From NCBI GenBank assembly GCA_963556255.1, contig OY744604.1, forward strand, positions 77,990,236 to 78,054,235: a DNA stretch of 64,000 nt, written 5' to 3'. Positions 19,219 to 30,894 of this stretch are shown piece by piece. Position 1 is the stretch's first letter, and every line of letters begins with the position of its first letter. The position numbers and the translations under genes were made by a program. The notes beneath the pieces were generated by a model. The model did not search any database. It was not told the DNA's origin and worked only from the letters and a program-made list of their open reading frames with translations. Source of the stretch: Allolobophora icterica. Taxonomy: Eukaryota; Annelida; Clitellata; Crassiclitellata; Lumbricidae.

Positions 19219-20957
19219 TTGAAACTCTCAAGTGCTACGATTGTTTAGCTTATACGCCTGCAGAGGCACGTAATTGTCCTCGTTTGCCATGTATGAAGAG
19301 TGATTTCGGTGTTGAAGCTTATAGCTGCTACAAAGTGATCTTCTTCCAACTCACAGGTACATGCGACATTATTTAACCTTCAGACGAGAGAGTAACTATA
19401 CTGAATTCGGTTTTGTATTGCAATTAAAAGGACACTATCGTCGAGGTAGGGGGCCATCCACATATTACGTACGCAATTAGGGGTCGGGGGTCGGATTTTT
19501 GGCGATTTTGCGTACGGGTGCGAACGGGGGAGGGGGGAACAAAATGTGTACGTACGCAAAATAAGTTTCTAATTATGACGTCCACATTAGCCTATTTATA
19601 ACTCTGTATTGTCCTATAGTCGTCCGATGGCATTTTATTACATTATATAAAAGCCATGTGCAGTTATTCTGTGCTGTGAACGAGACACCTATAATTTGTC
19701 TATATTGGCCCTCACTCATCCTTCAGTAATCTGGCCTAAAGTGCAGACAGTCGCCTGCCTGGAGCTGTCGAGACACTTTCTGCAGCTGGTCTTCGGGGGG
19801 TGCATCAAGCGTACGTACGCAGCGGGAGTGGTGGAAGAAAGTACGCTTGCGAACAGGGGGAGGGGGTCCAATTTTCCCGGATTTTTGTGTACGTAGTATA
19901 TGGATGGCCCCTAAATGCTCTCCAAAGCTGAGCGAAATTGGGCAGTGCAGCCTTTGCCAATTTACAAATTCAGACACGGGCTTTGAGCCCAGATTTCAGT
20001 ACCACTTCACTAGACTAGAACTAGCGGCGAACCGTAGCTCTCTCCGTGCATTTCACGAATTTCATTAAAACCCCCGTTCAAATTCAACTTATCGTAATCG
20101 TAAATCTCCAAACTTCTAAAGCGCCACCCGAAGGCCAAGCGCAGGACACCAGCCTATTCACGAGCGCTACGTCAGATCAGAGGGGGTTTCCAGAGAGGAG
20201 TCCAAAAGAGGTCCAAGTCCGATATCCAGGAAGCCAAACGAAATCAAAGGGGGTTTCCAGAGTGGTAGTCTAAGAGAGGTCCAAGTCCGATTTTCAGGGT
20301 AACAGATCAAGAGAGGCAGAGCAGCTGTCAAGGCGGGTGTCGTTTACGGCGATAATAATTGGAAGGCGGATGATCAGATGAGTCAGGGTAGGAGTATTTG
20401 AAAAGGTGAGACCAGTTTTGAGCGAAAAGCCCGGGGATGATAGATAAAGGAACAAGAGGAGGAGGTTGAAGGACGGATTTCAATGATGATGGAGGCACTG
20501 AGAAACTGCGGAATTCAGGGGGGAGATCGTTCCAGAGGCGTGGTGTTGTGATGGACAGGGTTCGGTTGGAGAACTTGAGGTGAGTAGTGACTGGAGGTCG
20601 ATAAAGACTGAGATAGGACGATGATCTACACATACTTGTTTTCCCGTTACACCACTTACATTACAAATCAGGCCGGCATTCTTTATCGTTGCGGATTTAA
20701 ATTAGAGCCATTTTTACATTTGATGCAGACTTATATCCTAGTGCTCTGTGTTTTGTTTTGCAGATAATCAGAAAAAGACTATACGCATGATAGGAGCAGG
20801 TTGCGCTTACGGTCCAAGCATGTATCCTTATACCTCAACCAGTACTGGTACTAACGGTAAACCAGAGTTTGCTTATAGTACATACTGTGTCTCTGATGGC
20901 TGCAATATACCATTCGAATTGCTGCATGGAACATTTTTGAAATCAAGACTCAAGTGA
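19219..20957 (+). CDS. Ly6/uPAR-like gene B, exons 2 and 3
   Basis: Exon 2 is 19219-19356 (acceptor GTTTGTTTCAG, donor CACAG/GTACAT). Exon 3 is 20764-20957 (acceptor TTTTGTTTTGCAG, stop TGA). Both are in phase 1 with exon 1 at 8063. Exon 2 encodes VETLKCYDC and five cysteines. Exon 3 keeps CVSDGCN but has only three cysteines. Positions that read PYC and SYC in gene A read PYT and AYS here. The two missing cysteines are the pair expected to bond within the third finger. The total is eight cysteines against ten in the other genes. The frame is open and the splice sites intact, so it looks functional. Intron 2 has been enlarged by two insertions. Confidence 0.78.
19449..19911. mobile_element. 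TIR element with GGGGGCCATCCACATATTACG ends, TA target
   Basis: Inverted ends GGGGCCATCCACATATTACG and ACGTAGTATATGGATGGCCCC are flanked by TA (19447-19448 and 19912-19913). The intron 2 of gene C (GTCGAGGTAGATGCTTTCC) shows the empty site with one TA. Subterminal CGTACGTACGC-rich sequence is palindromic. There is no coding capacity. Similar ends are widespread in invertebrate genomes, but I cannot assign the superfamily with certainty. Confidence 0.8.
20095..20625 (-). pseudogene. Non-LTR retrotransposon 3' fragment (CR1/L2-like C-terminus)
   Basis: On the minus strand, 20633-20328 encodes RTLSITTPRLWNDLPPEFRS, the conserved C-terminal motif (PxLWNxLPxxLR) of CR1/L2-type LINE polyproteins. 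Compared with intron 2 of gene C, the sequence between CTTATCG and CATACTTG is extra, so this is an insertion. Repeated GGGGGTTTCCAGAG / GAGGTCCAAGTCCG units lie in its distal part. It is 5' truncated and inactive. Confidence 0.65.
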
Positions 20958-21675
20958 CTATTATGGAATGGAACATCCGTTCAATTTTCTTCTATGTAAT
21001 AATTAAGCTATAAAGACTAAATGAGTTCTCTGTTCGATCATTTAATTCAGATTCCTCAATTCATATTTCTTACGTGTAAGTGCAAACCAATGATGATAGA
21101 GTGATGCTAGTGGCATTTATGTGAATAATAACTGAATGTGTAGCCTAAGCGTCTAGAATTGGAGCTGCCAGGGATGTAAGGAGAAAAGGATGTATCAGAA
21201 TAGGATTTGTGGAAGAAGGAGTGTCTTGGTAGGGCCTACTTGCAAAGAGCAGTGCACTCTAGCGAAAGTGTATGCGGCTGTTGGGTAACGGTTCAACACT
21301 TAAAAATTGAAAAGAACAAATTATGTAATGCAGTCTGTGTGCTGTTGTAGTTAAGCATTCTAATATTGCTAAGTCCACAAATGTGCTCCAGATTATATGA
21401 GTGTACTCTTTGTTCCTGTCTCATTCATACCAGTTGACTCGACGTGAAGTTCGTTGTGCAACACATGCATTAGACACACATGCTTTGCGACTTGACACTG
21501 TTCACCATTTCGACACGGACCAGGACCACCAAACGGTCAACCCTAAACTCGATCAAATTAGATTAGATGTGTTTGCATCTGGACCACAAATTTCCTGCTA
21601 TTAAAAAGCTATACACTTCAATATGTTGTTCTTACACTGATTGGCAAATATTGGATTTGTCGCATAGTAGCAACA
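20958..21675 (+). other. 3' flank of gene B
   Basis: This is the paralogue of 603-1800 and 39215-40960: shared TGAGTTCTCTGTTCGATC, GGAGCTGCCAGGGATGTAAG and CGACACGGACCAGGAC. No separate gene is seen. The apparent start of the long frame at 21567 lies in this flank and is not the retrotransposon's own start. Confidence 0.6.
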
Positions 21676-22480
21676 TTGGAGGAAGGAGGATAACAAATCT
21701 ACGATATGCGGACGACATAGTGATAATGGCAAGCACGGAAACGGAACTGCAGGAACTGGTGTCTCGATTGGACAGAGAAGGACGAAAGAATGGTCTGGAG
21801 ATCAATATGAGCAAAACAAAGTGTATGGCGCTGACAGGGAAGCAGTGCAACATCAAAGTACAAGACAGCAAGATAGAACAAGTGGGAGCTTTCGTGTACT
21901 TAGGCTCACTCATAACAGAAGACGCGGAGTGTAGCAGGGAGATAAGTATAAGAACTGCAAGAGGACTTGGAATAGGAGCAGATCTGAATAAATTGTGGAA
22001 AAACCACAGCATAAAAATTCCCACAAAGTTAAAGTTAATGAGGACACTTATATGGCCAGTGATGATGTATGGCTGTGAGAGTTGGACAATCAAAAAGAGG
22101 GAGAAGGATAGAATAAAGGCATTTGAAATGAAATGCATACGAAAAATCCTTGGAATATCATGGACAGAGAAGAAAACAAATGAATGGGTACTGGAGACGG
22201 CAGGGGTGGAAAGGAACCTATTGGAATCAATCAAAAGAAGAAAGATGTCATATTTTGGGCACATAATGAGGAAACAGGGAGATTGTCTAGAGAAAGAAAT
22301 TATGCAGGGAACGGTACCGGGAACAAGAACAAGAGGAAGACCAAGGAAGAGGTGGATGGACAATTTTGGCGAATGGTTGGGATTATCAACAGAGAGGTTG
22401 CTGCGAGTAGCCGAGGACAGGAAAGGATGGAGGAAAATCGTCTACAATGCGACCAACCCTCGTATCGAGGACGGTTAAAG

Positions 22481-22554
<74 letters not shown>
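21676..22554 (+). mobile_element. 5'-truncated RTE-like LINE with GA-repeat tail
   Basis: The insertion is flanked by AGCAACA on both sides (21669-21675 and 22555-22561). The paralogous flank of gene D (near 40964) shows the uninterrupted site. Coding runs to 22478 and starts inside the reverse transcriptase at GGRRITNLRYADD, whose YADD active site is at 21705-21716. It continues through MYGCESWTIKKRE and a basic RGRPRKRW tail region, as in RTE/BovB-type elements. The frame is open to its stop with no frameshift, so insertion is fairly recent. The 3' end is a (GA)n microsatellite of about 70 bp (22483-22554). It is dead because most of the ORF is missing. Confidence 0.88.
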
Positions 22555-22557
<3 letters not shown>

Positions 22558-23820
22558 AACAATTAGCAAGGTCAACAATTGACGTGACGAGCAACCCTTT
22601 TTTAAAACTTAGACCTGATAACAGAAATACACATTAACCCTATGTCTGTATCCCTTATTTCACTGCTTTGGGTCACTCATTTATAGCCTGAAAAGAATAT
22701 CGCAATGAAAAAAGAATTATCTAGAGATAAAATTGCTATTTTGACGGGATTCATTGTTAATTAAGACAAATATCGTGTATACTATGGCTCTAAAGTTTCC
22801 GCTCAGCAATTTAATGTACAGAATCGTATTGCTCAACGCGGCCTTTGTGACCTATGATATAACTAAGTTTTAATATGTAGAAAATGATGCACTTAAATTT
22901 AAAATATTACAAAATTTAAATAAAAAATTTATTAAGCATTCTTAGTGGGAAGACGTGATCAACAAATTTCTACAAAATTCTAAATTGCCTAATTAATTGC
23001 ACATAATATAGCGAACTTATCAGTTAATTTTGTTAGGTTCTTATTTCAAATATATTAATTAGTCCATCATTTTAGTAACATCTCTTATCAGGCAAGAAAT
23101 AAATAGCACAGAAAAACCATTCTCAGTAATTGTGTCATATTACCTTCGGAGAACAAAGTAATTTCTTAAAGTCCTACATTGATGTAGACGACCTTTGCAA
23201 ATGGTGTCAATCGCAATCCCTGAAAACCATAAATTAATGCAAGATCGATTACGATGGATTTGATATCACAGCGAAACAAAAGGTCGGGACAGAATGCCTG
23301 CATGCTTCTGGTAATTGACAGGGCCAGTCCATTTCCGGATGATCCGGAGGTTATGGTTGTAGCCATCACAGACCTTCAACATATGAGATGGCTCAACGTT
23401 GAGAGACGATCATTGGGACGTAAGACTTATACGCTACTTTGGTATGACGCCCACGGAAGGTAGCGTCAGACAAATAGGCAGTTCTTGCTCTTAGCAGAGA
23501 GGCGCCGAGTACACTGATTATCATGTCCTCATCAGCGACTGTTAGTTGTTCTGTATTTTTAGACATCGATTTAGCTCATTGGCTGGTATAGCGGCCTATG
23601 CTCCAACCAATAAACCCGATTTAAGGGGTTTGCTTAAAGAGAGTATTCATTCTCAATTTCAGTTTTTAAGAACTGAGAATTTTAAAACGATAGCCTGTCA
23701 GCGTAATAGAAGTTATGCCTACTATAATATGTGGCATTTTATAGCGTTTTTATGGGTAGCCTATACTTGAAATGAACTTTAGAAAGTGTCTTGTGACAGA
23801 TATACATGTATATGGATATC

Positions 23821-24010
23821 GAGTGTAGCTAGTTGTTGGGGGTTAATATACGTAGTAGGAAGTATGTAGCGCATCCTGCATGCAAGGTAGTTGACGCTCG
23901 TGCCAGGCAGTAGATCGGCTCGAGTCGTAAAGTAGCAGAAGAGAACGTCATCACTTGTATTAACCCGTTTGTTAGCCGCAGTGCGTTTGCAGGTGGAGCA
24001 TTAAAGTCCA
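23821..24010. repeat. Dispersed repeat family, copy 1
   Basis: Sequence TGTAGCTAGTTGTTGGGGG, then GTTGACGCTCGTGCCAGG, then TCGAGTCGTAAAGTAGCAG recurs at 25013-25225 and 30895-31120. The shared block includes GATCGGYTCGAGTCG, weakly like a Pol III box B, but a matching box A is not at the right distance. The origin is unknown. Confidence 0.6.
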
Positions 24011-24189
24011 TACTTACTTACTTACTTACTAATGCTATCGTGGTCTGGGACTTATACATCGATTTGTAAGTCAGTGTGGTCATGAGTGCATGCTCCATCA
24101 ATTTCCCGTATCAGTTAGTGCATGCCTTCGAATGACTCTCTGGCACCACGGAGCTCAACCACTACAGACACATAATATTTATACATACA

Positions 24190-24640
24190 CACTGATGCAT
24201 ATATTTACAGGCATATTTACGTACCTACGTACTTACATACATACATAGTAGATACGTAGATACAAACATGCACACATATATAGTTTGGACACGTACATGC
24301 ATGCATAGACATACATACCCATAAGCACATACATACATACATACATACATACATAGATACACGCATACACATATGCATACATAATACGCCTTTTGCGCGG
24401 TGAACGGACATATGCCCCTGGACATATTCCCCCGGACATATCCCGCCGGACAGTTACCCCCCGGACAGTTTCCCCCTCTACTAGGACATTTCCCCTCAAT
24501 GCAACATACAAAAAGCTCTGTTTGAATTATCAAAACATACATACATACATACATACATACATACATACATGCATACATACATTACATATAAACATACATG
24601 CATACATACATACAGTCATACATGCATGTACACATACATG
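24190..24640. repeat. CATA microsatellite with an embedded GGACATATCCCCC array
   Basis: CATA/CATG runs at 24190-24385 and 24535-24640 enclose 24405-24500. That stretch reads as five or six imperfect units such as GGACATATTCCCCCGGACAT and GGACAGTTTCCCC. The units resemble one end of the Mutator-like element at 11816-12563, but no second end is visible, so it is a remnant. Frames here are artefacts. Confidence 0.7.
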
Positions 24641-24652
24641 CACAGTTGCACA

Positions 24653-24790
24653 CAGTGCTTTTTTCTAGAAAAAAGATTCCGGAACGGAACAATAGGTTCC
24701 GGAACGGAACATTTATGGGCGGGCTAAAATCTCGAGAAGAACGGGATCAACGGTTCGGAGGGGTCTCAATAAATACTGAAAACAAGGCTG
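24653..24790. mobile_element. Truncated CAGTGCTTTTT-family hAT MITE
   Basis: The left end CAGTGCTTTTTTCTAG and GGTTCCGGAACGG units match the elements at 4734-4999 and 49965-50226. Homology stops near AATAAATACTGAAAAC and the right end is missing. Confidence 0.7.
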
Positions 24791-25012
24791 ATTTAAGGTT
24801 TGCTGCAACAGTACATTCATTCTCACAATTTCTATTTTTAAACGATGATTATTTTAAAACCATAAGCTTGTCAGTGTAATAGTAATAATGCCTACGAAAA
24901 TATAATGACACCTTATAGCGCTTTGTGAGGTACTTAATTGCACTGAGCCATATTAAGCGTCTTGATGCGCAATTGCACATATATGTATTCATATGCAGAA
25001 TTGCACATATAC

Positions 25013-25225
25013 ATAATATCCAGCGTAGTTAGTTGATGGGAGGGTTGACGTAGGTAGTTGAAAGTATGTTGCGCACCCTAGTTGACGCTTGTGCCATGTA
25101 ATAGATCGGTTCGAGTCGTACTGTAGCAGAAGAGAACGTTTTCGGCGTGTCCCTATGAGCGTGTCCCTCGGAGCACATCTCGTGATTGAAGACAAGCTCG
25201 GCCCCATGTGTGTGGCCGGTATCGC
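25013..25225. repeat. Dispersed repeat family, copy 2
   Basis: This is homologous to 23821-24010 and 30895-31120 (GTTAGTTGATGGGAGGG, GATCGGTTCGAGTCGTACTG, GAGAACGTTTTCGG). It lies just before the conserved 5' flank of gene C. Confidence 0.6.
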
Positions 25226-25270
25226 GTGACAGACTAGCTATCCGTCTCTCATTTTGGAAGGTCATTTTTT

Positions 25271-26057
25271 TCTCAGAAATCTAGCATGTTGGATGATTAC
25301 TGCTGCCGAATCTGCGCGACGGAATTAGGCCTACTTTTCGTTTTGGTTGCGCGTTTCCGTAACCTTTCCGTGACTGGAATGGCTCGACGTGGTTTTAACA
25401 GGTCGAAAACGTTCGCGTTTAAATATAGTTCGAGGAGGAAACGTTTCAGGTGACGGTCAAGCCTCTGACAAAATGACATCAAAATGACATGCTTACGCAG
25501 TTTTTTGGGGCGACTTTGACTCTTAGAAGCAAGGGCTGAGCGAGTCTGTACAGCGGCCCCAGTTGTCAATCACAGAATGCCTTCACTATCAACCTTACGA
25601 CGTTCGACCGACACCTGTTCTGCATGTGGGATTAACCGGCGATTATCGTTCCTCGTTTTCTATTCTACGTGTTGAGAAACTCTGAACTTGCCTCCATCTG
25701 ACAACTCTGTTTGGTTAGGTCAGCGTGCGTCTGCGGACCTCACACATCTAAAGTTTCTAGTTATCTAAGATATATATTGCTAACCGGAAAACGATTGGCT
25801 TACTTGTAAACGCGGTTTTAACAGATCGGAAACGCTCGCGTACAGTAGTCTTTTTGGGATCAGAGCGAGTTACTTTGAACAAAAACAATCACTCAACCAA
25901 ATAGTTGTGACTGATGTATTGCGTTTTGATAGGTTCTAGCGTCGACCAATTTTAATTAATGTATTATTATTATTTAATATGTAACAAGACATCAATCTTC
26001 AAAGACAGGGACGCAGCCTATAAAACTAAGCAGATTTGAAAAGGCACGTCTCAAATC
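25271..26057 (+). other. Conserved 5' flank block of the array (gene C copy)
   Basis: This non-coding block is paralogous to 6490-7320 (GTTTTGGTTGCGCGTTTCCG, GGTGACGGTCAAGCCTCTG, CTACGTGTTGAGAAACTC). It continues, after a hAT insertion, at 27707. No gene is seen. Confidence 0.65.
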
Positions 26058-27698
26058 CATAGGCGTAGGAGGCAGAGGGTCAGAGGGGGCAAGCGCCCCC
26101 GAAAGTTCGGGCGTTCCTTTTTCTGGCAAGTAGGCGCCGTGAAAAATGATGAAAAACCTAGGTCCAATTTGCCCGAATGGGGAGAGTATTAGACTATTAG
26201 TAGCTACTAGCGTGCAAACCAATTACACCGTTATGCATTGATGTACTAAATAATTAGTTACTTACTTACCTAGTTATAACATCCAACATGTAGAATAAGT
26301 GATACCAGCTTCGGAAAGGAAATAAATTCAAGTTCCTATGCGCTCCACTTTTCGGCGTGCAGTTGCGGAGGTCAGTGTTGTGTTCAGAAATTTCTCTCAT
26401 GTTTGATATTTACGTAGTTGTGAATTTGTGACTCAAAGCTTAGTGTTAATTGTTAGCATAAGTTATCAAGTTAGAAATATAACTGTTATGTGCAGTGAAT
26501 GTGGTAAGGAGTTAGATTCAGACTACGCAGAGCAGCATGGTAAAAATTATGAAGATAAGCATATGTTAATAGCTTGTGTGAAAAGTCCCAAAAGCAGTTG
26601 ACTTTTTCATGCAACCGAAGCAAACCGCAGTCTCTGATAGAGCTATTCTCAGTCTGCTGTCTGCATCGGACACATCTGATGTATCGGCAGACAACAGTTG
26701 TGTTAAACGATCTGTTGAAAGTTCAAGTTCTGATGAAGAGGATGCCGATCAACCTGACTCTGAGAATGAGAACTTCAACACTCCCTCTAGCCATGATGCA
26801 ATGAAGGATGGCCAGCCTTGCCAAAATCAACCAATACTGAAAGAGCCTATAGTCCGAATAGAATTGGACGTGAAGGAACTCGAAGAAATTTTTAATCCTG
26901 AATGGTTCACAAGCAGGCCCGCCAACACAAGGGGCCAGAAGACTGGCGACTTTTTGTGTCGGATCCGCAATTAACTCATGAAAAATATTATAATCAGGTT
27001 ATGCAAAGTTCATGATTTATGCCTTTTAAATGTAATATTACTGACACTGAACTACAATCAGTTTAAACTTCAAGCATCTGAATATTACCTTACTTATCTT
27101 TTTGCTATATTCAATTTTTCTGAACTTTTCTCATGAAGCCTAGGGATAGTATAGAGGCCCGTGACTGTTCTTCCCAGCGGCCAAGAATTTCTGTCTGCGT
27201 GCCTGTTCAAGAGTCATCCTTGGCTAAGCTATGACACTGGTGAATGTTGCTGCAGTTCATTGCTTTCCATTAAGGGTAGGCCTATTCATGAGCACTGATC
27301 GATTCAAATTAGAGAACTGGAAGAAACCAGAACGTCTCATGAAACACTCTAGAAGCAGTCACCATCAGCTGGCAATGACAAAATGGCTGGGTTACCGTGC
27401 GAACAACATTGTGCAGCTGAACGATGAACTTAGCGGCATGTGAAGCAAAATCGCGAAAACCTGCAAGTGATTATTAAGTGGGGCAAGATATACTCAATAA
27501 TCTTGCGATTATCAACTGCAGATGAACGTAATTGTTCAGATTTTTGGTATAGATGAAAGAACAGAAATACCCTGCTGTTTTAGAGAGACTAGAGAGATTC
27601 AGTGACTATAAATGCACTACGCCAATTATTCGGGATTTATTTTTTTCGGGCAGAAATAAATTCTTCCCCCCGCCACTGAAATTTCCCCTACGCCTATG
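26058..27698 (+). mobile_element. hAT transposon, decayed
   Basis: Inverted ends CATAGGCGTAGGAG and CCCCTACGCCTATG are flanked by CTCAAATC and CTCAAGGT, a diverged 8-bp duplication. The paralogous sites (CGTCTCAAGTTGGTAATG at 35648, and similarly in genes B and E) are uninterrupted, so this is an insertion into the upstream region of gene C. At 1641 bp it is too short for a full transposase. It carries the decayed coding pieces described in the next entry. Confidence 0.8.
26487..27470 (+). pseudogene. Remnants of a hAT transposase with N-terminal zinc fingers
   Basis: A first piece from 26490 reads MCSECGKELDSDYAEQHGK and HMLIACV, a C2HC-like motif, then stops. A second frame (26609-26974, 121 codons) is acidic and Ser-rich, ends EEIFNPEWFTSRP and keeps no catalytic motif. 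A third piece near 27190-27440, with frameshifts, gives SHPWLSYDTGE and NWKKPERLMKHSRSSHH, typical of the TTF-type zinc-finger region of ZMYM-like hAT transposases. NRENLQVIIK follows near 27450. The catalytic core is missing. Confidence 0.6.
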
Positions 27699-27926
27699 CT
27701 CAAGGTGGTAATGAAGCAATTGCGCAGAACGCGCAGATACCCAAGTGTTTAATTTGCATTTACTGGCTCAGCAGTTCTTAAAACCGATACGCTATTTCTA
27801 ATTCATTTGAACTCAAGCACAGCTGGGGTTCGACTTGAAAAACATCAAGATTAATCGCTTATTGCGAATCATATACTTGCGCACAGCTAGGAAACGAACT
27901 GCAAAAGAATCAAGATTAATGACTGA

Positions 27927-28060
27927 ATGCAAATCAAATTTTAATACCTACTGATAATATATTCTAACTGAATTTGCTTATAAATATTCAGTTTACACAC
28001 GTCGTCGTGCAGACTTCTCAACCTGTGACTTAAGTGTCGTTGCTCTTCTCCTAAAGTAAC
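27927..28060 (+). promoter_or_regulatory. Gene C core promoter
   Basis: One octamer ATGCAAAT lies at 27927-27934. The upstream one is degraded to TTGCGAAT. A TATAAATA box is at 27979-27986, followed by the shared ACACGTCGTCGTGCAGAC block. The start site is expected near 28010 and the 5' UTR is about 50 nt. Confidence 0.68.
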
Positions 28061-30701
28061 ATGACGCAGTTGCTTGGAACGATTTGCTTGGCGATATGCA
28101 TATCTAGCATAATATCAGGTTTGACTTCAGTAGTCTTTAAACTTAAACGTTATTAAATAATAAGAATCTAAAATACGACATGCTAGTTGAATTCCTACTT
28201 CATTCTTAAAATGACTTGGAATGCAGTTCTTAATTAGCTTAATGACAGAATCACGGTAAATTTCGAGCAATTAGACATGTTTTTGCAAGTATAGCCTATT
28301 TTAAATCTGCGTCTCCTAAATTGAATTTCTGATGTATGACGTGCGTATACTATCTTACTTTAGGTCCTATATAAGTAAATGTTAATGTTAGTACCCACTC
28401 AGAATATTACTCTTGGATTTCTTGCGATGAATTTTATTATGAGACATTTAATGATAAACAGGATGCTTTTCAACCACTTCAATATTTAGTATAAAACCAT
28501 AACTCTTCCGTCCACCTACTAACGAATTCCTCCTCACTCACTTTAACGTTTGGTTCCGTAATCTTTTCATCATCAGTGAATGCCAATGTCGTTTTCAAGT
28601 CACATCTGCGACCTTCCGTGTAACTTTTCATTCATATTCACGACCTTCACCCTATCCGCTAACATCGATTTCAAAACTGCCTCTGCCATGGCTGAATGTT
28701 GCTATTCGTTCTTTATCAAATTCGAATCCAAGTAGCAACTCGACATATCTTTGTTTTGTTCACATGATTGGGAATCGTAATATCGACTCTCCTGTTATGA
28801 CGTCCTACGATTCAACGAAATGCCGGTACGTGACGTTTTGGCGCACCCGTTTGGCGCGACCGGTTTGCCGCGACCGTTTTGGCGCCGGCCGTTTTGGCGC
28901 TGATAAACAGAAATAAATCTAGTAGGCAAGAAATATTTAGTCATTTTAACTGCATGTGTAAAAAACGTATCAACCCAGCATATCAAAGCTTACAAGAAAT
29001 GTTCAAAGCTGATCCTGTTCAAAACCACTAATGCACTACCCCGTTAGGTAAGTTGTACAGTCCGCTTTCTTGTTTAGGGCGAAACCACTACAAAGTCAAC
29101 ACACAAAAGGGAATCAGTTGATGATAAATGTTCTAAGGATAGAATTGGTGCCAGAAATTAATACCTAAACTAGCTATTGATGCAGACAATACAGGTAGTC
29201 TCGGACAAGCAAGTTTGAAATGCCTGTTTACAGAAAATCCCGTATGTCAGCATATATTCCACCAGTGCCGGCCTTATGGTATTTCAGGGACTATGTAGCC
29301 TAGAGTATAATGCACGGGCCCCCATGACACAAGACAAATTGCTAACAATTTCATTTTAGTAAATTGTTAACAAGTAGAACAAGTAAAATGTAACAATTTT
29401 CAATACCGGAGTACTTACTGTAATCGCCAGCACATTGTTTTTATTTTTAAAATCATGGCAGAAGTCTTCGTTACGAGGATTCTCGGATAAGGAGGAAGTT
29501 AAAATGTTATAGCGCTAATATAATTTGAATCAAACTAAGCTTATGGTACCATTTGACAATAATTTTATTGACAAAAGAGAGGATTTACGAAACCATACTA
29601 TTATTATCAGAGGCGGTCTTTGACAGTTTTGTGCTATAGGCCACTATAGGCACGCCGTAAGGACAAAAATGCCGCCCTTAACTCAGCACATATATTTCCA
29701 TTTAATTTCTTATTAACTAATTAAATTTTTGCCGGAATTTGCCGCCCCTTGAGAAATTCCGCCTATATCGCCTATACCTAAAGCAGGTAGCCTACTGATT
29801 ATTATCACGGTCTCTAGTTCATGTTAATATTCTGTGACTTTTCGGGCCCCCGTAGTTGCGGGCCCTGTGTGACTGCACTGTTAACACTCAAAGACCGGCA
29901 CGGATTCCACAATGTCTCAGTCGTGCTTCTGATTATCTTTAACAATGACAGAATTTGAGAAATACACTTTTCCTTTTGCAGTTCGTTTGAAGTCGTTGCT
30001 CTTGTTTCAGTTGAATCTCTTCAGTGCTACGATTGTGAAGATTGTACACCTACAACGGCACGTTTAATCGAATGTATGGCGACTAACATAGGTATTGAAG
30101 CCTACAGCTGCTACAAAACGATCGAACACAGAATCACAGGTACATGCGACCTTATTTAGCCTTCAGACGAAAGAGTAAGTATACTGAATTCGGTTTTATA
30201 TTGGATACAAAAGGACACTGTCGTCGAGGTAGATGCTTTCCACAGTTGAACAAAATTCGGCAGTGCGACCTTTGCCAATTTTAAAATTCAGGCCGGGCTT
30301 TGAGCCCAGATTTTAGAACCAACTCACCAGAATAGGACTACTGGCGAACCGTAGCTCGCACCACGCATATCACGAAGTCTATTAAAACCCAGTTGAAATT
30401 CAACTTATCGACTCATACTTGTTTTCCTGTTACTCCAGCGATACACTTGCATTACATATCAGGGCGGCATTCTTTGTCGTTACGGATTTTAGTAAGAGCT
30501 ATTTTTGCATTTGATGCAGACTTACAGCCTAGTGCTCAAACGGTGTTTTGTTTTGCAGCTAATGAGGAGAAGCATACAACCAGGATAAGAGCATCTTGCA
30601 CTTACCATCCACTCATGGATGCCTATTGCCGAAACTATGTCGCTGACGGTTTTTGTACTACGTACTGTGATTCTGATGGCTGCAATAAACCATTCGAATA
30701 G
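28061..30701 (+). CDS. Ly6/uPAR-like secreted protein, gene C
   Basis: Exon 1 is 28061-28118 (MTQLLGTICLAICISS core, signal peptide). Exon 2 is 30011-30139 and exon 3 is 30559-30701 (TAG). Donors are CAG/GTTTGA and CACAG/GTACAT; acceptors are CTTGTTTCAG and TTTTGCAG; all introns are phase 1. The predicted protein is 109 residues with ten mature cysteines, starting VESLQCYDC and ending CDSDGCNKPFE, the shortest of the array. The exon 2 acceptor has a polypyrimidine tract a few bases shorter than in the other genes but is intact. There is no C-terminal hydrophobic tail, so a secreted product is inferred. It shares most of intron 1 with gene E, its nearest relative in non-coding sequence. Confidence 0.82.
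28824..28905. mobile_element. Fragment with tandem GACCGTTTTGGCGC units
   Basis: Four to five imperfect units (GACGTTTTGGCGCACCC, GTTTGGCGCGACC, GACCGTTTTGGCGCC) interrupt sequence aligned with intron 1 of gene E near 50970. They resemble the tandemly repeated ends of Mutator-like elements elsewhere in the window. A second inverted end is not seen. Confidence 0.5.
29608..29797. mobile_element. hAT-type MITE, 190 bp
   Basis: It begins CAGAGGCGGTC, ends GCCTACTG and is flanked by identical ATTATTAT copies (29600-29607 and 29798-29805). Gene E intron 1 (near 52016) has the uninterrupted site ATTACTATCACGG. Inner sequences GCCGCCCTT and TTTGCCGCCCCTTG are partly self-complementary. Confidence 0.85.
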
Positions 30702-30894
30702 CCGAATACAACAATTTGGAAACAAGTCCCAAGTGACTATTATAGATTTGATCATCTATTCAATTTTCTTCTATTTAATCATTCAGCCATGAAGGCTAAA
30801 TGAGTTCTCTGTTCGATCGTTTAATTCAGATTCCTAAATTCAAAGCTAAAAGGATCCATATTAAGTGTCCTGATATGCATATATGCAAATATAA

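Larger units (their letters stand above)
22562..25270. other. Intergenic region between genes B and C
   Basis: No gene is seen. The first part (22570-23160) continues the paralogous 3' flank (AAAGTTTCCGCTCAGCAATTT resembles 1993 and 41172). Microsatellites, a dispersed repeat and a truncated MITE fill the rest and are listed separately. Short frames at 23166-23770 show no family resemblance. Confidence 0.5.

Noticed and set aside
21632..22363. 243-codon minus-strand frame
   Set aside because: It is the antisense shadow of the reverse-transcriptase coding sequence, with no family features of its own.
24393..24668. 91-codon frame with SPSTRTFPLNAT and other Pro/Thr/Arg-rich sequence
   Set aside because: It is a translation of the GGACATATCCCCC array and CATA microsatellite.
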